This document shows, piece after piece, positions 32,525 to 40,556 of a stretch of 64,000 nt of DNA. Location: positions 4,526,001 through 4,590,000 of the forward strand of contig NZ_SAUN01000001.1 of NCBI RefSeq assembly GCF_004011505.1. Reading direction: 5' to 3'. This DNA is from Nonomuraea polychroma (GTDB taxonomy: Bacteria > Actinomycetota > Actinomycetes > Streptosporangiales > Streptosporangiaceae). The first letter of the stretch is position 1, and each line of letters starts with the position of its first letter. Below the pieces are notes generated by a model. It saw only the letters and a program-made list of their open reading frames with translations. It was not told where the DNA came from and searched no databases. The position numbers and the translations under genes are program-made.

Positions 32525-33066
32525 TCATCGAAGTGACAGTGCCCAGGTAGGGAGCAGGTAGAAGGCGCGGGGAGGCGCACCGAACTGGCGACGGTACTCC
32601 CTGCTGAACCGTGACGGGTTGTCGTAGCCGACGCGGTGGCCGACCCCGGTGACGTCGCCCGGGTGGGTGGCGAGCGAGCAGCAGCCGGGCCTCCTGCAGC
32701 CGGACCTGCTTCTGGAACTGGATGGGCTCATCCCGGTCACCGCCTGGAAGTTGCGGTAGAAGGCGGAGACGCTCATGCCGGAAAGGCGCGCCACGTCCTG
32801 TTGCGGTCCGCCTTGACGGCCGCGATCACACCGTCGAAGAACTCCTTCGGAGCGGCCCCGGCCGGGTTGTCGTCGGGCTTGAGCAGGAAGGGAGGCAGCC
32901 CGCCCAGGAAGGCGGCCTTGGCCACGCGGGCCTGCCGTAGGCGGACACGTACCGGGGCGACCTCACCGGTGCCATCGAGAAGCCGACCAGGACGGCGTCC
33001 CGCAGATCGAGCCACCCCGAACGCGTCGGCGATCTGATCGCCGACGCCGTCCGCGCCACCGCTCAC
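32525..33066 (-). pseudogene. Fused debris: alpha/beta-hydrolase (chloroperoxidase type) and AraC C-terminal domain
   Basis: Reading leftward, the first part is the middle of a non-haem chloroperoxidase-type hydrolase (VAKAAFLGGLPPFLLKPDDN, EFFDGVIAAVKADRN) with frame changes around LRDAVLVGFSM. It then joins the last AraC helix-turn-helix pair (MARLSGMSVSAFYRNFQAVT, then HRVGYDNPSRFSREYRRQFG). Inside the AraC part a 1-base loss (AGCCCATCC for AGCCCCATCC) and a 4-base duplication (CTCGCTCG) offset each other and scramble about 16 residues. Neither protein can be functional. The two genes are often neighbours, so a deletion between them is a simple explanation. Confidence 0.72.
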
Positions 33067-33215
33067 TGATCCGCCCTACTCCTCGGCCTCGGCCGGCAGC
33101 AACGCCGCCGGCGGGAGCGGGCGGATCAGCCGCAGTGAACGCCGTACGCGGCGTCCTGGACAACGTCGAACGTGGCCGGCGGCTGTGAACCCGTCGAGCG
33201 CCACTTGGCCGGACC

Positions 33216-33425
33216 GTGGCTTCGGTGGCAGCCGATGCCGCGTTGTCGGTGCCCTATATCGCCAATTTGGAGAACGGCCGAGGCAACGCCACCGTCTCCG
33301 CGCTCGACCGGCTCGCCGGCGCGCTTGCGGCTGTAGCCGATGCGCTCCGGCGAGACCTCAATGAGGTGGATCTCCAGCGACTTCTCGATGCAGTGGTGCT
33401 GATCTTGGGTCATCCGTCGGAGTGA
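33216..33425 (+). pseudogene. XRE-family HTH regulator fragment
   Basis: A 69-residue frame (GTG 33216) carries most of a Cro/cI-type HTH: VASVAADAALSVPYIANLEN, then GRGNATVSALDRLAGALAAV. Related proteins begin 10-15 residues earlier with the first helix, which is missing here because an in-frame stop lies at 33186. The 3' part is complete and ends two bases before the esterase stop on the other strand. It is probably a 5'-truncated regulator, though a short protein could still be made. Confidence 0.5.
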
Positions 33426-34349
33426 TCACGACATGGCGTCGACGAAGTAGTCGAGCGAGGCGTCCACCTCGCGGAGGGACGGGGTGCGGTTGAGGTGCCC
33501 GTGCGGCATCCCGCGCGCCAGGTACGTGCTCACCGGCACGCCGGCCTCGCGCAACTGGCGTTCGAGCAGTTCGCCGGAGGCCCGCAGGTCGTCGTATTCG
33601 GCCAGCAGGATGTGCGTGGCCGGCAGGCCGTCGAGGCGGGCGGCGCCGGGGAGCGCGTCAGGCGGCAGGTCGCTGATCCGGCCCACGTAGGTGCGGACCA
33701 TGTCCTCGATCGCCGCTGGGGGAAAGCGCATGAACGGGGGCAAGGTCGCCATCTCGGCGGCGGCCGCGTCGTCGAGGGCGGGATTGGGGCAGTGCGCGAA
33801 GGGATAGGCCAGGAGCAGCAGGTCGGCGGCCCGGCCGCGGTCGCGGGCGCGTAGGGCGGTTGCGAGAGCGAGGGCCGCTCCCGCGCTGGCGCCACCCAGG
33901 GCTGCGCGCCGGCCCGGCATGGCCTCCACCGTGAGCCAGTGCCAGGCCGCATCGACGTCGTCCAGCGGAACGGGGTACCGTACGCCGTTCTGAGCCAGCC
34001 GGTAGCCGACAGAGGCGACGAAGACGCCGGCTCGGGCGGCCAGTTCGGCGCTCACGACGTGGGCCTCGGGCATCTCCAAATCGCCGGCGGAAAAGCCGCC
34101 GCCGTGCGCCCAGAGCAGGGCGGCGCCCGCGGGCGTGTCGCGCGGCCGGTAGGCGCGGACGGGGATCGGGCCGTGCGGCCCGGCCACCTGCAGGTCCTCC
34201 ACCACCACGTGGGGCGGCAGGACCCACTCCTCCGGGTCCTTTAAGTAGTCGGTCATCTTCTGCTGGGCCACCGGGTCGGAGGCGAGGTGCTCCCTGGTCA
34301 GGTCGCGCACCAGGTGCAGTTTCTCCGCAAGAAAGGGGTCCAAGGGCAT
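33426..34349 (-). CDS. HSL-family alpha/beta-hydrolase (esterase/lipase)
   Basis: A 307-residue esterase from ATG 34349. The oxyanion motif HGGGF (LWAHGGGFSAGDLEMPEAH), the nucleophile elbow GASAG (ALGGASAGAALALATAL), the acid Asp (EYDDLRASGELLERQL) and the base His (ARGMPHGHLNRTP) are all in place and order for hormone-sensitive-lipase-type enzymes. No signal peptide, so it is cytoplasmic. It should cleave short-chain acyl esters. It sits alone, its 3' end touching the XRE fragment. Confidence 0.9.
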   Translation of the reverse strand: MPLDPFLAEKLHLVRDLTREHLASDPVAQQKMTDYLKDPEEWVLPPHVVVEDLQVAGPHGPIPVRAYRPRDTPAGAALLWAHGGGFSAGDLEMPEAHVVSAELAARAGVFVASVGYRLAQNGVRYPVPLDDVDAAWHWLTVEAMPGRRAALGGASAGAALALATALRARDRGRAADLLLLAYPFAHCPNPALDDAAAAEMATLPPFMRFPPAAIEDMVRTYVGRISDLPPDALPGAARLDGLPATHILLAEYDDLRASGELLERQLREAGVPVSTYLARGMPHGHLNRTPSLREVDASLDYFVDAMS

Positions 34350-34693
34350 GACCTTCTTTTATCGTGCGCCGCAAACGGGCCCGCGGCCAGGGTGGGCCGG
34401 GTGCTCTAGCGAGCGGAGCCGCGGGCGAGCGGCATGACCACGTGATCCACCAGTCGCCGGGCAAGCTCGCGCAGCACGTCGAGGACCGCCGCCGAGCAGT
34501 TCGGCCTCCCTGGCGGGCCCTCCCTTCAGCGGTGTGACGGACCTGCCCATCAGCGTGCGGCCCCGTAGACCTCATCCAGGAAGGTGAGAAGGCCGTCCAG
34601 CGGAGCCCGCTCGGCAGAACCTGGCAAGGATCGGAAGGCGACCTTGGGGCTCCCGACGATGGCGGGCGGCCATCATCGTGGGGACACTAGGGC
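34350..34693. other. 344-bp gap with a possible gene tail
   Basis: On the minus strand a frame ending with TAG at 34406 reads AAVLDVLRELARRLVDHVVM, then PLARGSAR, a helical C-terminus without an identifiable start. The remainder holds the upstream sides of the esterase and carboxypeptidase genes. No RNA or repeat is seen. Confidence 0.3.
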
Positions 34694-36055
34694 GTGCTCG
34701 ACAATCTCCTCACCGAACTGGACACCGTCCCCCACTTCGACCGTTTCGCCACCGTCGACGAGGTCAACGACGGCCTCGCCCGGCTGGCGGACGACCATCC
34801 CGGCGTGGCGACGCTGCGCCGCATCGGCACCTCCCGCCTCGGCGACCCCATGCTCTGCCTGACCGTGGGCGACGGGCCCCGGCATGCCGTCGTCGCGGCC
34901 GGGCCGCATCCGAACGAGCCCATCGGCGGGCTCACCGTCACGCACCTCGCCGGCCGCCTGTGCGCCGACGCCGGGCTGCGCCGCGCCGCCGGCTGCACCT
35001 GGCACATCGTGGCCTGCCTCGACCCGGACGGGACCCGGCTCAACGAGGGCTGGTTCGCCGGGCCGTTCACCCGGACCCATTACGGCAGGCACTTCTACCG
35101 GCCGGCCGCGGACGAGCAGGTCGAGTGGACGTTCCCGTTCTCGTACAAGAGGGCCTATTTCGATCGGGTGCTGCCGGAGACGCTGGCGCTGATGCGGCTG
35201 ATCGACGACACGCGGCCGTCGTTCCTGACCACGCTGCACAACGGCGAGTCCGGCGGCGTCTTCTACTACCTCAACCGCCCGGAACCGGCGCTCCAGGAGG
35301 TCCTCACGTCCCTGCCCGCACGGTACGGCGTGCCGCTGCACGCCGGCGAGTCCGAGCATCCGTCGGTGAAACAGCTGGAGCAGGCCGTCTACCTGACACC
35401 GGCGATGGAGGATTTGTACGACTACATGGAGGCCCTCGGGCATGAGCCCACGGAGCACATCAGCGGTGCCGCCAGCGACTCCTACATCAAGAGGTACGGG
35501 GCGCTGGGCTTGACCGCGGAGGTGCCCTACTGGACGGACGCGACCGCCGGCGACACGACCCCGACCGGCCAGGTCTACCGTGACCTGCTGCGCGAGCACG
35601 CGACGGAGCTCAAGGCCACCTCCACGCTCTTGAGCGAGGTGCTGGCGGCGGTCTCCGCGGATCTGGTCAGCCGGTCGCCGTTCATCCGCGCCAGCAGGTG
35701 CTTCGTCCCGATGGTGGCCAGGATGGGGGCCACCGACGAGGGCCGGTCCGGGGCCGCCGGCAACGACCGGCCCGCCACGGTCGCCGAGGTGACCTCGATC
35801 CGGGAACGCCTGCACAGCGTGCGGCTCAGGTTCGGCGGGATGTTGCTGCGGGCGCTGGAGGGCGAGCTCGCGATCGGCAACGCCACCCCCGCCATCCGGG
35901 CGTCGGCGGGGCGGCTGGCGGAGACGTACGCCGGGTGGTGCGCGGCAGCGGAGGCGGACGCGTCCAGCGTGACGATCCCGATCCGCCACCTGGTGTCCAT
36001 CCAGTACGGCGCGATTCTGGCGGGGGCCACGTACGCCGCCGAGCCGGTCCCCTGA
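34694..36055 (+). CDS. M14-family zinc carboxypeptidase
   Basis: A 453-residue protein from GTG 34694. Zinc ligands are His and Glu in AGPHPNEPIGGLTVTHLA and a His in FLTTLHNGESGGVFYYLN; the catalytic Glu is likely in GLTAEVPYW. The Arg/Asn substrate region is at PDGTRLNEGWFAGPF. The C-terminal 130 residues are helical and specific to this subgroup. There is no signal peptide, unlike digestive carboxypeptidases, so it probably trims intracellular peptides or peptidoglycan-derived peptides. It is followed at 60 bp by the glycosylase gene on the same strand. Confidence 0.85.
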   Translation: MLDNLLTELDTVPHFDRFATVDEVNDGLARLADDHPGVATLRRIGTSRLGDPMLCLTVGDGPRHAVVAAGPHPNEPIGGLTVTHLAGRLCADAGLRRAAGCTWHIVACLDPDGTRLNEGWFAGPFTRTHYGRHFYRPAADEQVEWTFPFSYKRAYFDRVLPETLALMRLIDDTRPSFLTTLHNGESGGVFYYLNRPEPALQEVLTSLPARYGVPLHAGESEHPSVKQLEQAVYLTPAMEDLYDYMEALGHEPTEHISGAASDSYIKRYGALGLTAEVPYWTDATAGDTTPTGQVYRDLLREHATELKATSTLLSEVLAAVSADLVSRSPFIRASRCFVPMVARMGATDEGRSGAAGNDRPATVAEVTSIRERLHSVRLRFGGMLLRALEGELAIGNATPAIRASAGRLAETYAGWCAAAEADASSVTIPIRHLVSIQYGAILAGATYAAEPVP

Positions 36056-36115
36056 CGGCTTGCGGCGGGCCGCCACCCTCGCCGTCGAACGCTTTTTCGA
36101 GTACGATCTGCGGCC

Positions 36116-37330
36116 ATGTCGCGCCCTCTGACCCTCGGCCTGGAGTCCGCCCGGCGGCTGGCCGTGACCTGCCAGCATCTGGCCGGCCCGCGTCCGGGAA
36201 ACGACCTCGACGGCCTGCGGCAGGTGCTGCGGACGTTGCGGTGCCTGCAGCTCGACCCGGTCAACGTGGTGGCGCGCAGTCACCTGCTGGTGCTCTGGAG
36301 CAGGGTCGGCGGCTACGATCCGGCCGACGTGGACGTGCTGCTGTGGCGCGAGCGCTGGCTGTTCGAGTACTGGGCGCACGCCGCGTCGATCGTGCTGGCC
36401 GAGGACTACCCGATTCACCAGGTCACGATGCGGGTCTATCCGGCGGGCGAGTCCGGCTACGCGCGGCAGGTCCGCGACTGGATGACGGCGAACGACGCGT
36501 TACGGCGGCACATCCTCGACCGGCTGCGCGAGAAGGGTCCCCTGCCGGTCGGCGGGTTCGAGGACCTCGCGGCCGTGGCGTGGCGGTCGAGCGGGTGGAC
36601 CAACGGCCGCAACGTCGAGCGGATGCTGGACTTCCTGTGGTTCCAGGGCCAGGTCATGGTGGCGGGCCGGGAGGGGCGTACCCGCCTGTGGGACCTGACC
36701 GAGCACCGGCTGCCGGAGTGGGCGCCGACCGCGCCGCTGCCGCGCGAGGAGGCGGTGACGCGGGCGGCCGAGCACGCGTTGCGCGCGCTCGGCGTGGCCC
36801 GTGCGACGGACATCGAGCGGCACTTCATCCGCGACCGCTACCCCGGCCTGGCCGAGGTGCTGAGCGGCTTGGAGGCGTCGGGGCGGGTGGTGCCGGCCGA
36901 GGTCGAGGGCGGCGACGAGCGGTGGTACGTGCATCGCGACGTGCTGGGGGTGCTGGAGCGCGACTGGGAGCCGCGCACCACGCTGCTGTCGCCGTTCGAC
37001 AACCTCATCTGCGACCGCGAGCGGACCCAGCGGTTGTGGGGCTTCACGTTCCGGACCGAGATGTACGTGCCCAAGGCCAAGCGGCAGTACGGGCACTACA
37101 TCATGCCGATCCTGCACGGCGAGCGCCTGGTGGGCAGGCTGGTGCCGCGCCTGGACCGGCGCCGGGCGCGGCTGGAGATCGAGGGGCTGTTCCCCGAGCC
37201 CGGCATGCCGGCGGACGCGGCGACCGCCGTCGGCCGGGCGGTCGCCGAGCTGGCCGCGTTCGCCGGGGCCCGCGAGATCGGCTACGGGGACAAGGTCCCG
37301 GACCCGTGGCGGGTCGCTCCGGCGTCCTGA
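36116..37330 (+). CDS. AlkZ/YcaQ-like DNA glycosylase (HTH_42 superfamily)
   Basis: A 404-residue protein from ATG 36116. Tandem winged helices wrap a beta-barrel. The catalytic QxD motif is present (LRCLQLDPVNVVARSHLLVL), as are FEYWAHAASIVLAEDYP and LLSPFDNLICDRERTQRLWG with the conserved barrel stretch EMYVPKAKRQYGHYIMPIL. AlkZ proteins unhook interstrand crosslinks from self-made genotoxins; the broader YcaQ-like (QxD) branch removes bulky alkyl adducts. No genotoxin cluster is visible here, so general alkylation or crosslink repair is the best guess. Confidence 0.9.
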   Translation: MSRPLTLGLESARRLAVTCQHLAGPRPGNDLDGLRQVLRTLRCLQLDPVNVVARSHLLVLWSRVGGYDPADVDVLLWRERWLFEYWAHAASIVLAEDYPIHQVTMRVYPAGESGYARQVRDWMTANDALRRHILDRLREKGPLPVGGFEDLAAVAWRSSGWTNGRNVERMLDFLWFQGQVMVAGREGRTRLWDLTEHRLPEWAPTAPLPREEAVTRAAEHALRALGVARATDIERHFIRDRYPGLAEVLSGLEASGRVVPAEVEGGDERWYVHRDVLGVLERDWEPRTTLLSPFDNLICDRERTQRLWGFTFRTEMYVPKAKRQYGHYIMPILHGERLVGRLVPRLDRRRARLEIEGLFPEPGMPADAATAVGRAVAELAAFAGAREIGYGDKVPDPWRVAPAS

Positions 37331-37357
37331 CGCGGAGCCCCAGCCCCAGCCCCCTGC

Positions 37358-38626
37358 TCAGTCGCCCTGTTTGTGGGTGCTCCAGTACTCATCGGCAGCG
37401 ACCTGGATGTCGGCCAGGACCTTCTCATAGGTCTCGGGCTTGGCGACGAAGCCGCTGAAGCCGTCGAGCGCGGCGCTGAGCACGGGCGGCGGCGTGGCCT
37501 CGAAATACCGGTTGACCAGGCGGTATTCTCCGCTGCCCGCGGCCTTGCCGACCTCCGCGATGGCCTCGTCGGCGATGGCGACCTTGGGGTTGGCCGAGAC
37601 GTCTCCCCTGGCGGTGGCCCACTTCTCCTGCGCGCCGGCCCCCACCCACCACTTGAGGTACTTCATGCTGGCGCCGGGATCAGGCGCCTTGGCCAGCGAG
37701 CAGAGCGGGCCGCTCTCGAAGATCATCGACGTCTTGGGGAGCGAGGCGTTGACGTTCGGGATCACGAAGAAGCCGTAGTCAGTGCCGGCCTTCATGCCCC
37801 GCTGGGTCATGCTCGTGTTGAACCACGTCCCGAACGACACCATCGCCGCCTTGCCGGTCTTGAGCACGTCGCCCGGGTCGGTCTTGTCACCGGGGTTGTT
37901 GAAGTAGCCGGCGTCGATCATCGACTTCCAGCGTTTCATCACCTCGACGACGCCGGGGTCGGTGTATTTGGCCTGGCCGGTGGACAGGCGGTCGTACAGG
38001 TCGGGGTCGGTGCCGGCGAGGAGCTGCTCGAACCAGACGAAGGAGAACAGCACGGAGGTGTGGTAGAAGGCGGGCACGCCCTTCTTCTTCAGCGTGTCGG
38101 CGATCTGGATCAGCTCGTCCCAGGTCGCGGGCGGTTTCAGCCCGTGCTCGTCGAAGACTTTCTTGTTGTAGAACATGCCCCAGTAGGCCGCGTTCAACGG
38201 CACGCAATACTGCTTGCCGCCGATCGTGTAGTAGGGGGCCAGATCGGCGGACAGGTCGCCGTTCTTGATGGCCTCCTGCCAGATCGCGGTCGTCTCCGCC
38301 ACCTGTTTCTGGCCGACGATCTCCGCCAGCCGCCCGCCCGTCGTCCAGGTGAACAGGTCGGGTTTCACGTCGGTGCGGAAGGACGCCTTGATGAACGCCT
38401 GGTACGTGGGCTCGTCCGTGTAGCCGACCGACTTCATCGACAGGCCGATCTGCTGTTTGGACAGGACGCCCATCTCGTCGAAGTACTTGCTCCAGGCTCC
38501 CTTGTCGTTGTAGAGCTTCAGCTCGGTCTTGCCGGGCTGCTGCGCGGCGGTGCCGCCGGAGGAGCCGCAGCCGGCGAGTAAGAGGGAGGTGACGGCGGCG
38601 ATGAGCAGTGGACGCGACCGGATCAT
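37358..38626 (-). CDS. Sugar ABC transporter substrate-binding lipoprotein (family 1)
   Basis: A 422-residue lipoprotein from ATG 38626 after AGGAGG. The signal ends in the lipobox SLLLAGCGSSGG. The body is an SBP-1 fold with FTWTTGGRLAEIVGQKQVAE, LNAAYWGMFYNKKVFDEHGL, TWDELIQIADTLKKKGVPAF and aromatic-rich binding segments. It binds mono- or oligosaccharides at the cell surface. No permease genes follow; the downstream neighbour is convergent. It must therefore serve permeases encoded elsewhere. The AraC gene upstream on the same strand probably controls it. Confidence 0.9.
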   Translation of the reverse strand: MIRSRPLLIAAVTSLLLAGCGSSGGTAAQQPGKTELKLYNDKGAWSKYFDEMGVLSKQQIGLSMKSVGYTDEPTYQAFIKASFRTDVKPDLFTWTTGGRLAEIVGQKQVAETTAIWQEAIKNGDLSADLAPYYTIGGKQYCVPLNAAYWGMFYNKKVFDEHGLKPPATWDELIQIADTLKKKGVPAFYHTSVLFSFVWFEQLLAGTDPDLYDRLSTGQAKYTDPGVVEVMKRWKSMIDAGYFNNPGDKTDPGDVLKTGKAAMVSFGTWFNTSMTQRGMKAGTDYGFFVIPNVNASLPKTSMIFESGPLCSLAKAPDPGASMKYLKWWVGAGAQEKWATARGDVSANPKVAIADEAIAEVGKAAGSGEYRLVNRYFEATPPPVLSAALDGFSGFVAKPETYEKVLADIQVAADEYWSTHKQGD

Positions 38627-38693
38627 GCCCGGCCTCCTGTTTCACTTGTGGTGACGGTGCGGGGTGAAAACGGGCCCGAGGCGAGTCATCTAA

Positions 38694-39566
38694 TCACTTG
38701 ATATCTTGGGTGTCCATAGCCGCCGGGACCACAGCCCGCCTCGTGGCCTCCCGGTAATCCCGGGGCGCCATGCCGTACTTCCGTTGAAAGAGCCGCCCGA
38801 AGTACGACTGGCCGGAGAAGCCGCACCGCTGAGCGATGCTGCCGATGCCTTCGGTGGTCGTGGTCAGCAGCAGCGCGGCGTGCTCCAGCCGCCGCCTGGC
38901 CACGAACGCGACGGGCGTGCAGCCGTAGTGCGTACGCATGGTGCGGGCCAGGTGCCCGGAGCTCACGGCGGCCAGCGCGAGCAGCCGGGGCAGCCCTTCG
39001 CGCAGGTTCTCCTCACGGCTCATCGCGACGCAGGCCGACACCAGCCAGCCGGGCCGCCGGTCCACGGCCGTGCCGTCCGCGCTCTCCAGCAGCGGGACGA
39101 CCGCCGTCCAGAGCCGCACCAGGTCGAGCACGCGCGGCACGCCGGAGTAGGCCCCCAGCACGCGCGCGAACTCGGCCGCGACCGGCCCGTCCAGGTCGGC
39201 GCGCGCCGCCGGCGGCAGCTCGCGCCGGTCCCAGTCCGCCGTGCCGGGCAGCCCGGCGAGGTCGGCGAAGGCACGCCAGCGCTCGCTCGGGAAAGCGATG
39301 TTGACGAACCGCAGGCCCGTGGCGGTCGTGGCGGCGAACTCGTGCCGGTCGTGCGGGCGTACCAGCACCACGTCCCCGGCGCGTAACGGCATCTCGGCCT
39401 CGCCTACGCGCTGGACGCCCTCCCCCACGGTCACGTACACCAGCTCGTGGAAGTCGGCGTGGACGTGCGGCTCGGGCCGGTCGCGGCGGCCTCCGGTCAC
39501 CGGTACCAGAGCCGCGTGGTACGGCAGCCCGGCCGCGAACTCGACCCACCGCAGGATCGTCGGCAT
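38694..39566 (-). CDS. AraC-family regulator with N-terminal cupin
   Basis: A 290-residue regulator from ATG 39566. The N-terminal cupin barrel binds a ligand (HADFHELVYVTVGEGVQRVG, PLRAGDVVLVRPHDRHEFAA). The C-terminal pair of HTHs is complete (LAAVSSGHLARTMRTHYGCT, GIGSIAQRCGFSGQSYFGRL, FQRKYGMAPRDYREATRR). It lies between a sugar-binding protein gene on its own strand and a PhyH-family dioxygenase on the other, and probably controls both in response to a sugar or related ligand. Confidence 0.92.
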   Translation of the reverse strand: MPTILRWVEFAAGLPYHAALVPVTGGRRDRPEPHVHADFHELVYVTVGEGVQRVGEAEMPLRAGDVVLVRPHDRHEFAATTATGLRFVNIAFPSERWRAFADLAGLPGTADWDRRELPPAARADLDGPVAAEFARVLGAYSGVPRVLDLVRLWTAVVPLLESADGTAVDRRPGWLVSACVAMSREENLREGLPRLLALAAVSSGHLARTMRTHYGCTPVAFVARRRLEHAALLLTTTTEGIGSIAQRCGFSGQSYFGRLFQRKYGMAPRDYREATRRAVVPAAMDTQDIK

Positions 39567-39662
39567 GTCAGGAAATTAATAGTTATGGAGCGGCGAATAC
39601 TAGTAACTCGGGCCGCCACCACCGAAGAATCCGGATCGACGCCCTTCCTTGCAGAGGAGTAC

Positions 39663-40442
39663 ATGGTGATCACGGATGTCGACCGGACCCTCCAGGACTA
39701 CGACCGCGACGGCTACACGATCTTCCGGAACGTTCTCGACCGCGACCTGATCTCCGAGGCGAGCGACCACGTCGCCTGGCTCCAGGCCAGGCATCCGGAC
39801 CGGCTCGGCGAGGACCTGGCCACCGAGCTCGTCGCCGGGGACCCGTTCTGGGTGCGGCTGGTGAGCGACGAGCGGCTGCTGGACATCGCCGAGTTGTTCG
39901 TCGGCCCGGACATCGCGCTGTTCGCCTCGCACTACATCAGCAAGCCGCCGTTCTCCGGCATGCCGGTTCTGTGGCACCAGGACGGGGCGTACTGGCCGCT
40001 GGAGCCGATGCGGGTCGTCACGTTGTGGCTGGCGGTGGACGAGTCCACGCCCGAGAACGGCTGCGTGCGGGTGATCCCAGGCTCACACAAGGAGGACCTG
40101 CACGCGTTGCGGCAGCGTGACGACATCGACAACGTCCTCGGCTCGGAGAGCGCGGTGACCGTGGACGAGTCGCAGGCGGCGGACCTGGTGCTGGCGCCCG
40201 GCGACGTGGAGGTGCACCACCCGAACATCCTGCACGCCTCCAACGCCAACACCTCGCCCCGGCGCCGCTGCGGCCTGACGATCAGGTACATCCCGACGTC
40301 GACCCGGATCACCAGCGAGCAGCAGCCGTTCGTGTCGGCGCTGCTGCTGCGTGGCGCCCCGGGGGTGAACGTCTATCAGCCGTTCCCGACGTACGTCGAG
40401 GGCGAGCACATGCCGTTCGCCGGCGCGGACAAGTGGGCGTGA
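39663..40442 (+). CDS. Phytanoyl-CoA dioxygenase (PhyH)-family Fe(II)/2-oxoglutarate oxygenase
   Basis: A 259-residue enzyme from ATG 39663 with AGAGGAG just upstream; longer in-frame starts lack such a site. The facial triad is visible: HxD in VLWHQDGAYWPLEPM and the distal His in EVHHPNILHASNANTS. The 2-oxoglutarate-binding Arg is probably in RRRCGLTIRYIPTS. PhyH proteins hydroxylate acyl, amino-acid or sugar-like substrates. It is divergent from the AraC gene, and with the sugar-binding protein forms a regulon-like trio. Such trios are recurrent in actinomycetes and suggest oxidation of an imported carbohydrate-like compound. Confidence 0.9.
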   Translation: MVITDVDRTLQDYDRDGYTIFRNVLDRDLISEASDHVAWLQARHPDRLGEDLATELVAGDPFWVRLVSDERLLDIAELFVGPDIALFASHYISKPPFSGMPVLWHQDGAYWPLEPMRVVTLWLAVDESTPENGCVRVIPGSHKEDLHALRQRDDIDNVLGSESAVTVDESQAADLVLAPGDVEVHHPNILHASNANTSPRRRCGLTIRYIPTSTRITSEQQPFVSALLLRGAPGVNVYQPFPTYVEGEHMPFAGADKWA

Positions 40443-40556
40443 CCCACACAGACCCTGGGAGGCGCGGGCGATCTGCTCCCGGCTCGTGACCTTCAGTCCG
40501 GTGCGGTCGATCCCCTGGCTCATGCCTTTGAGTCTGTCCTGCCGCCTCCAGCGGTG

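Noticed and set aside
40443..40556. Short minus-strand peptide beginning MSQGIDRTGLKVTSREQIAR
   Set aside because: Only about 25 plausible residues, then it runs antisense through the PhyH gene. No family or full gene.
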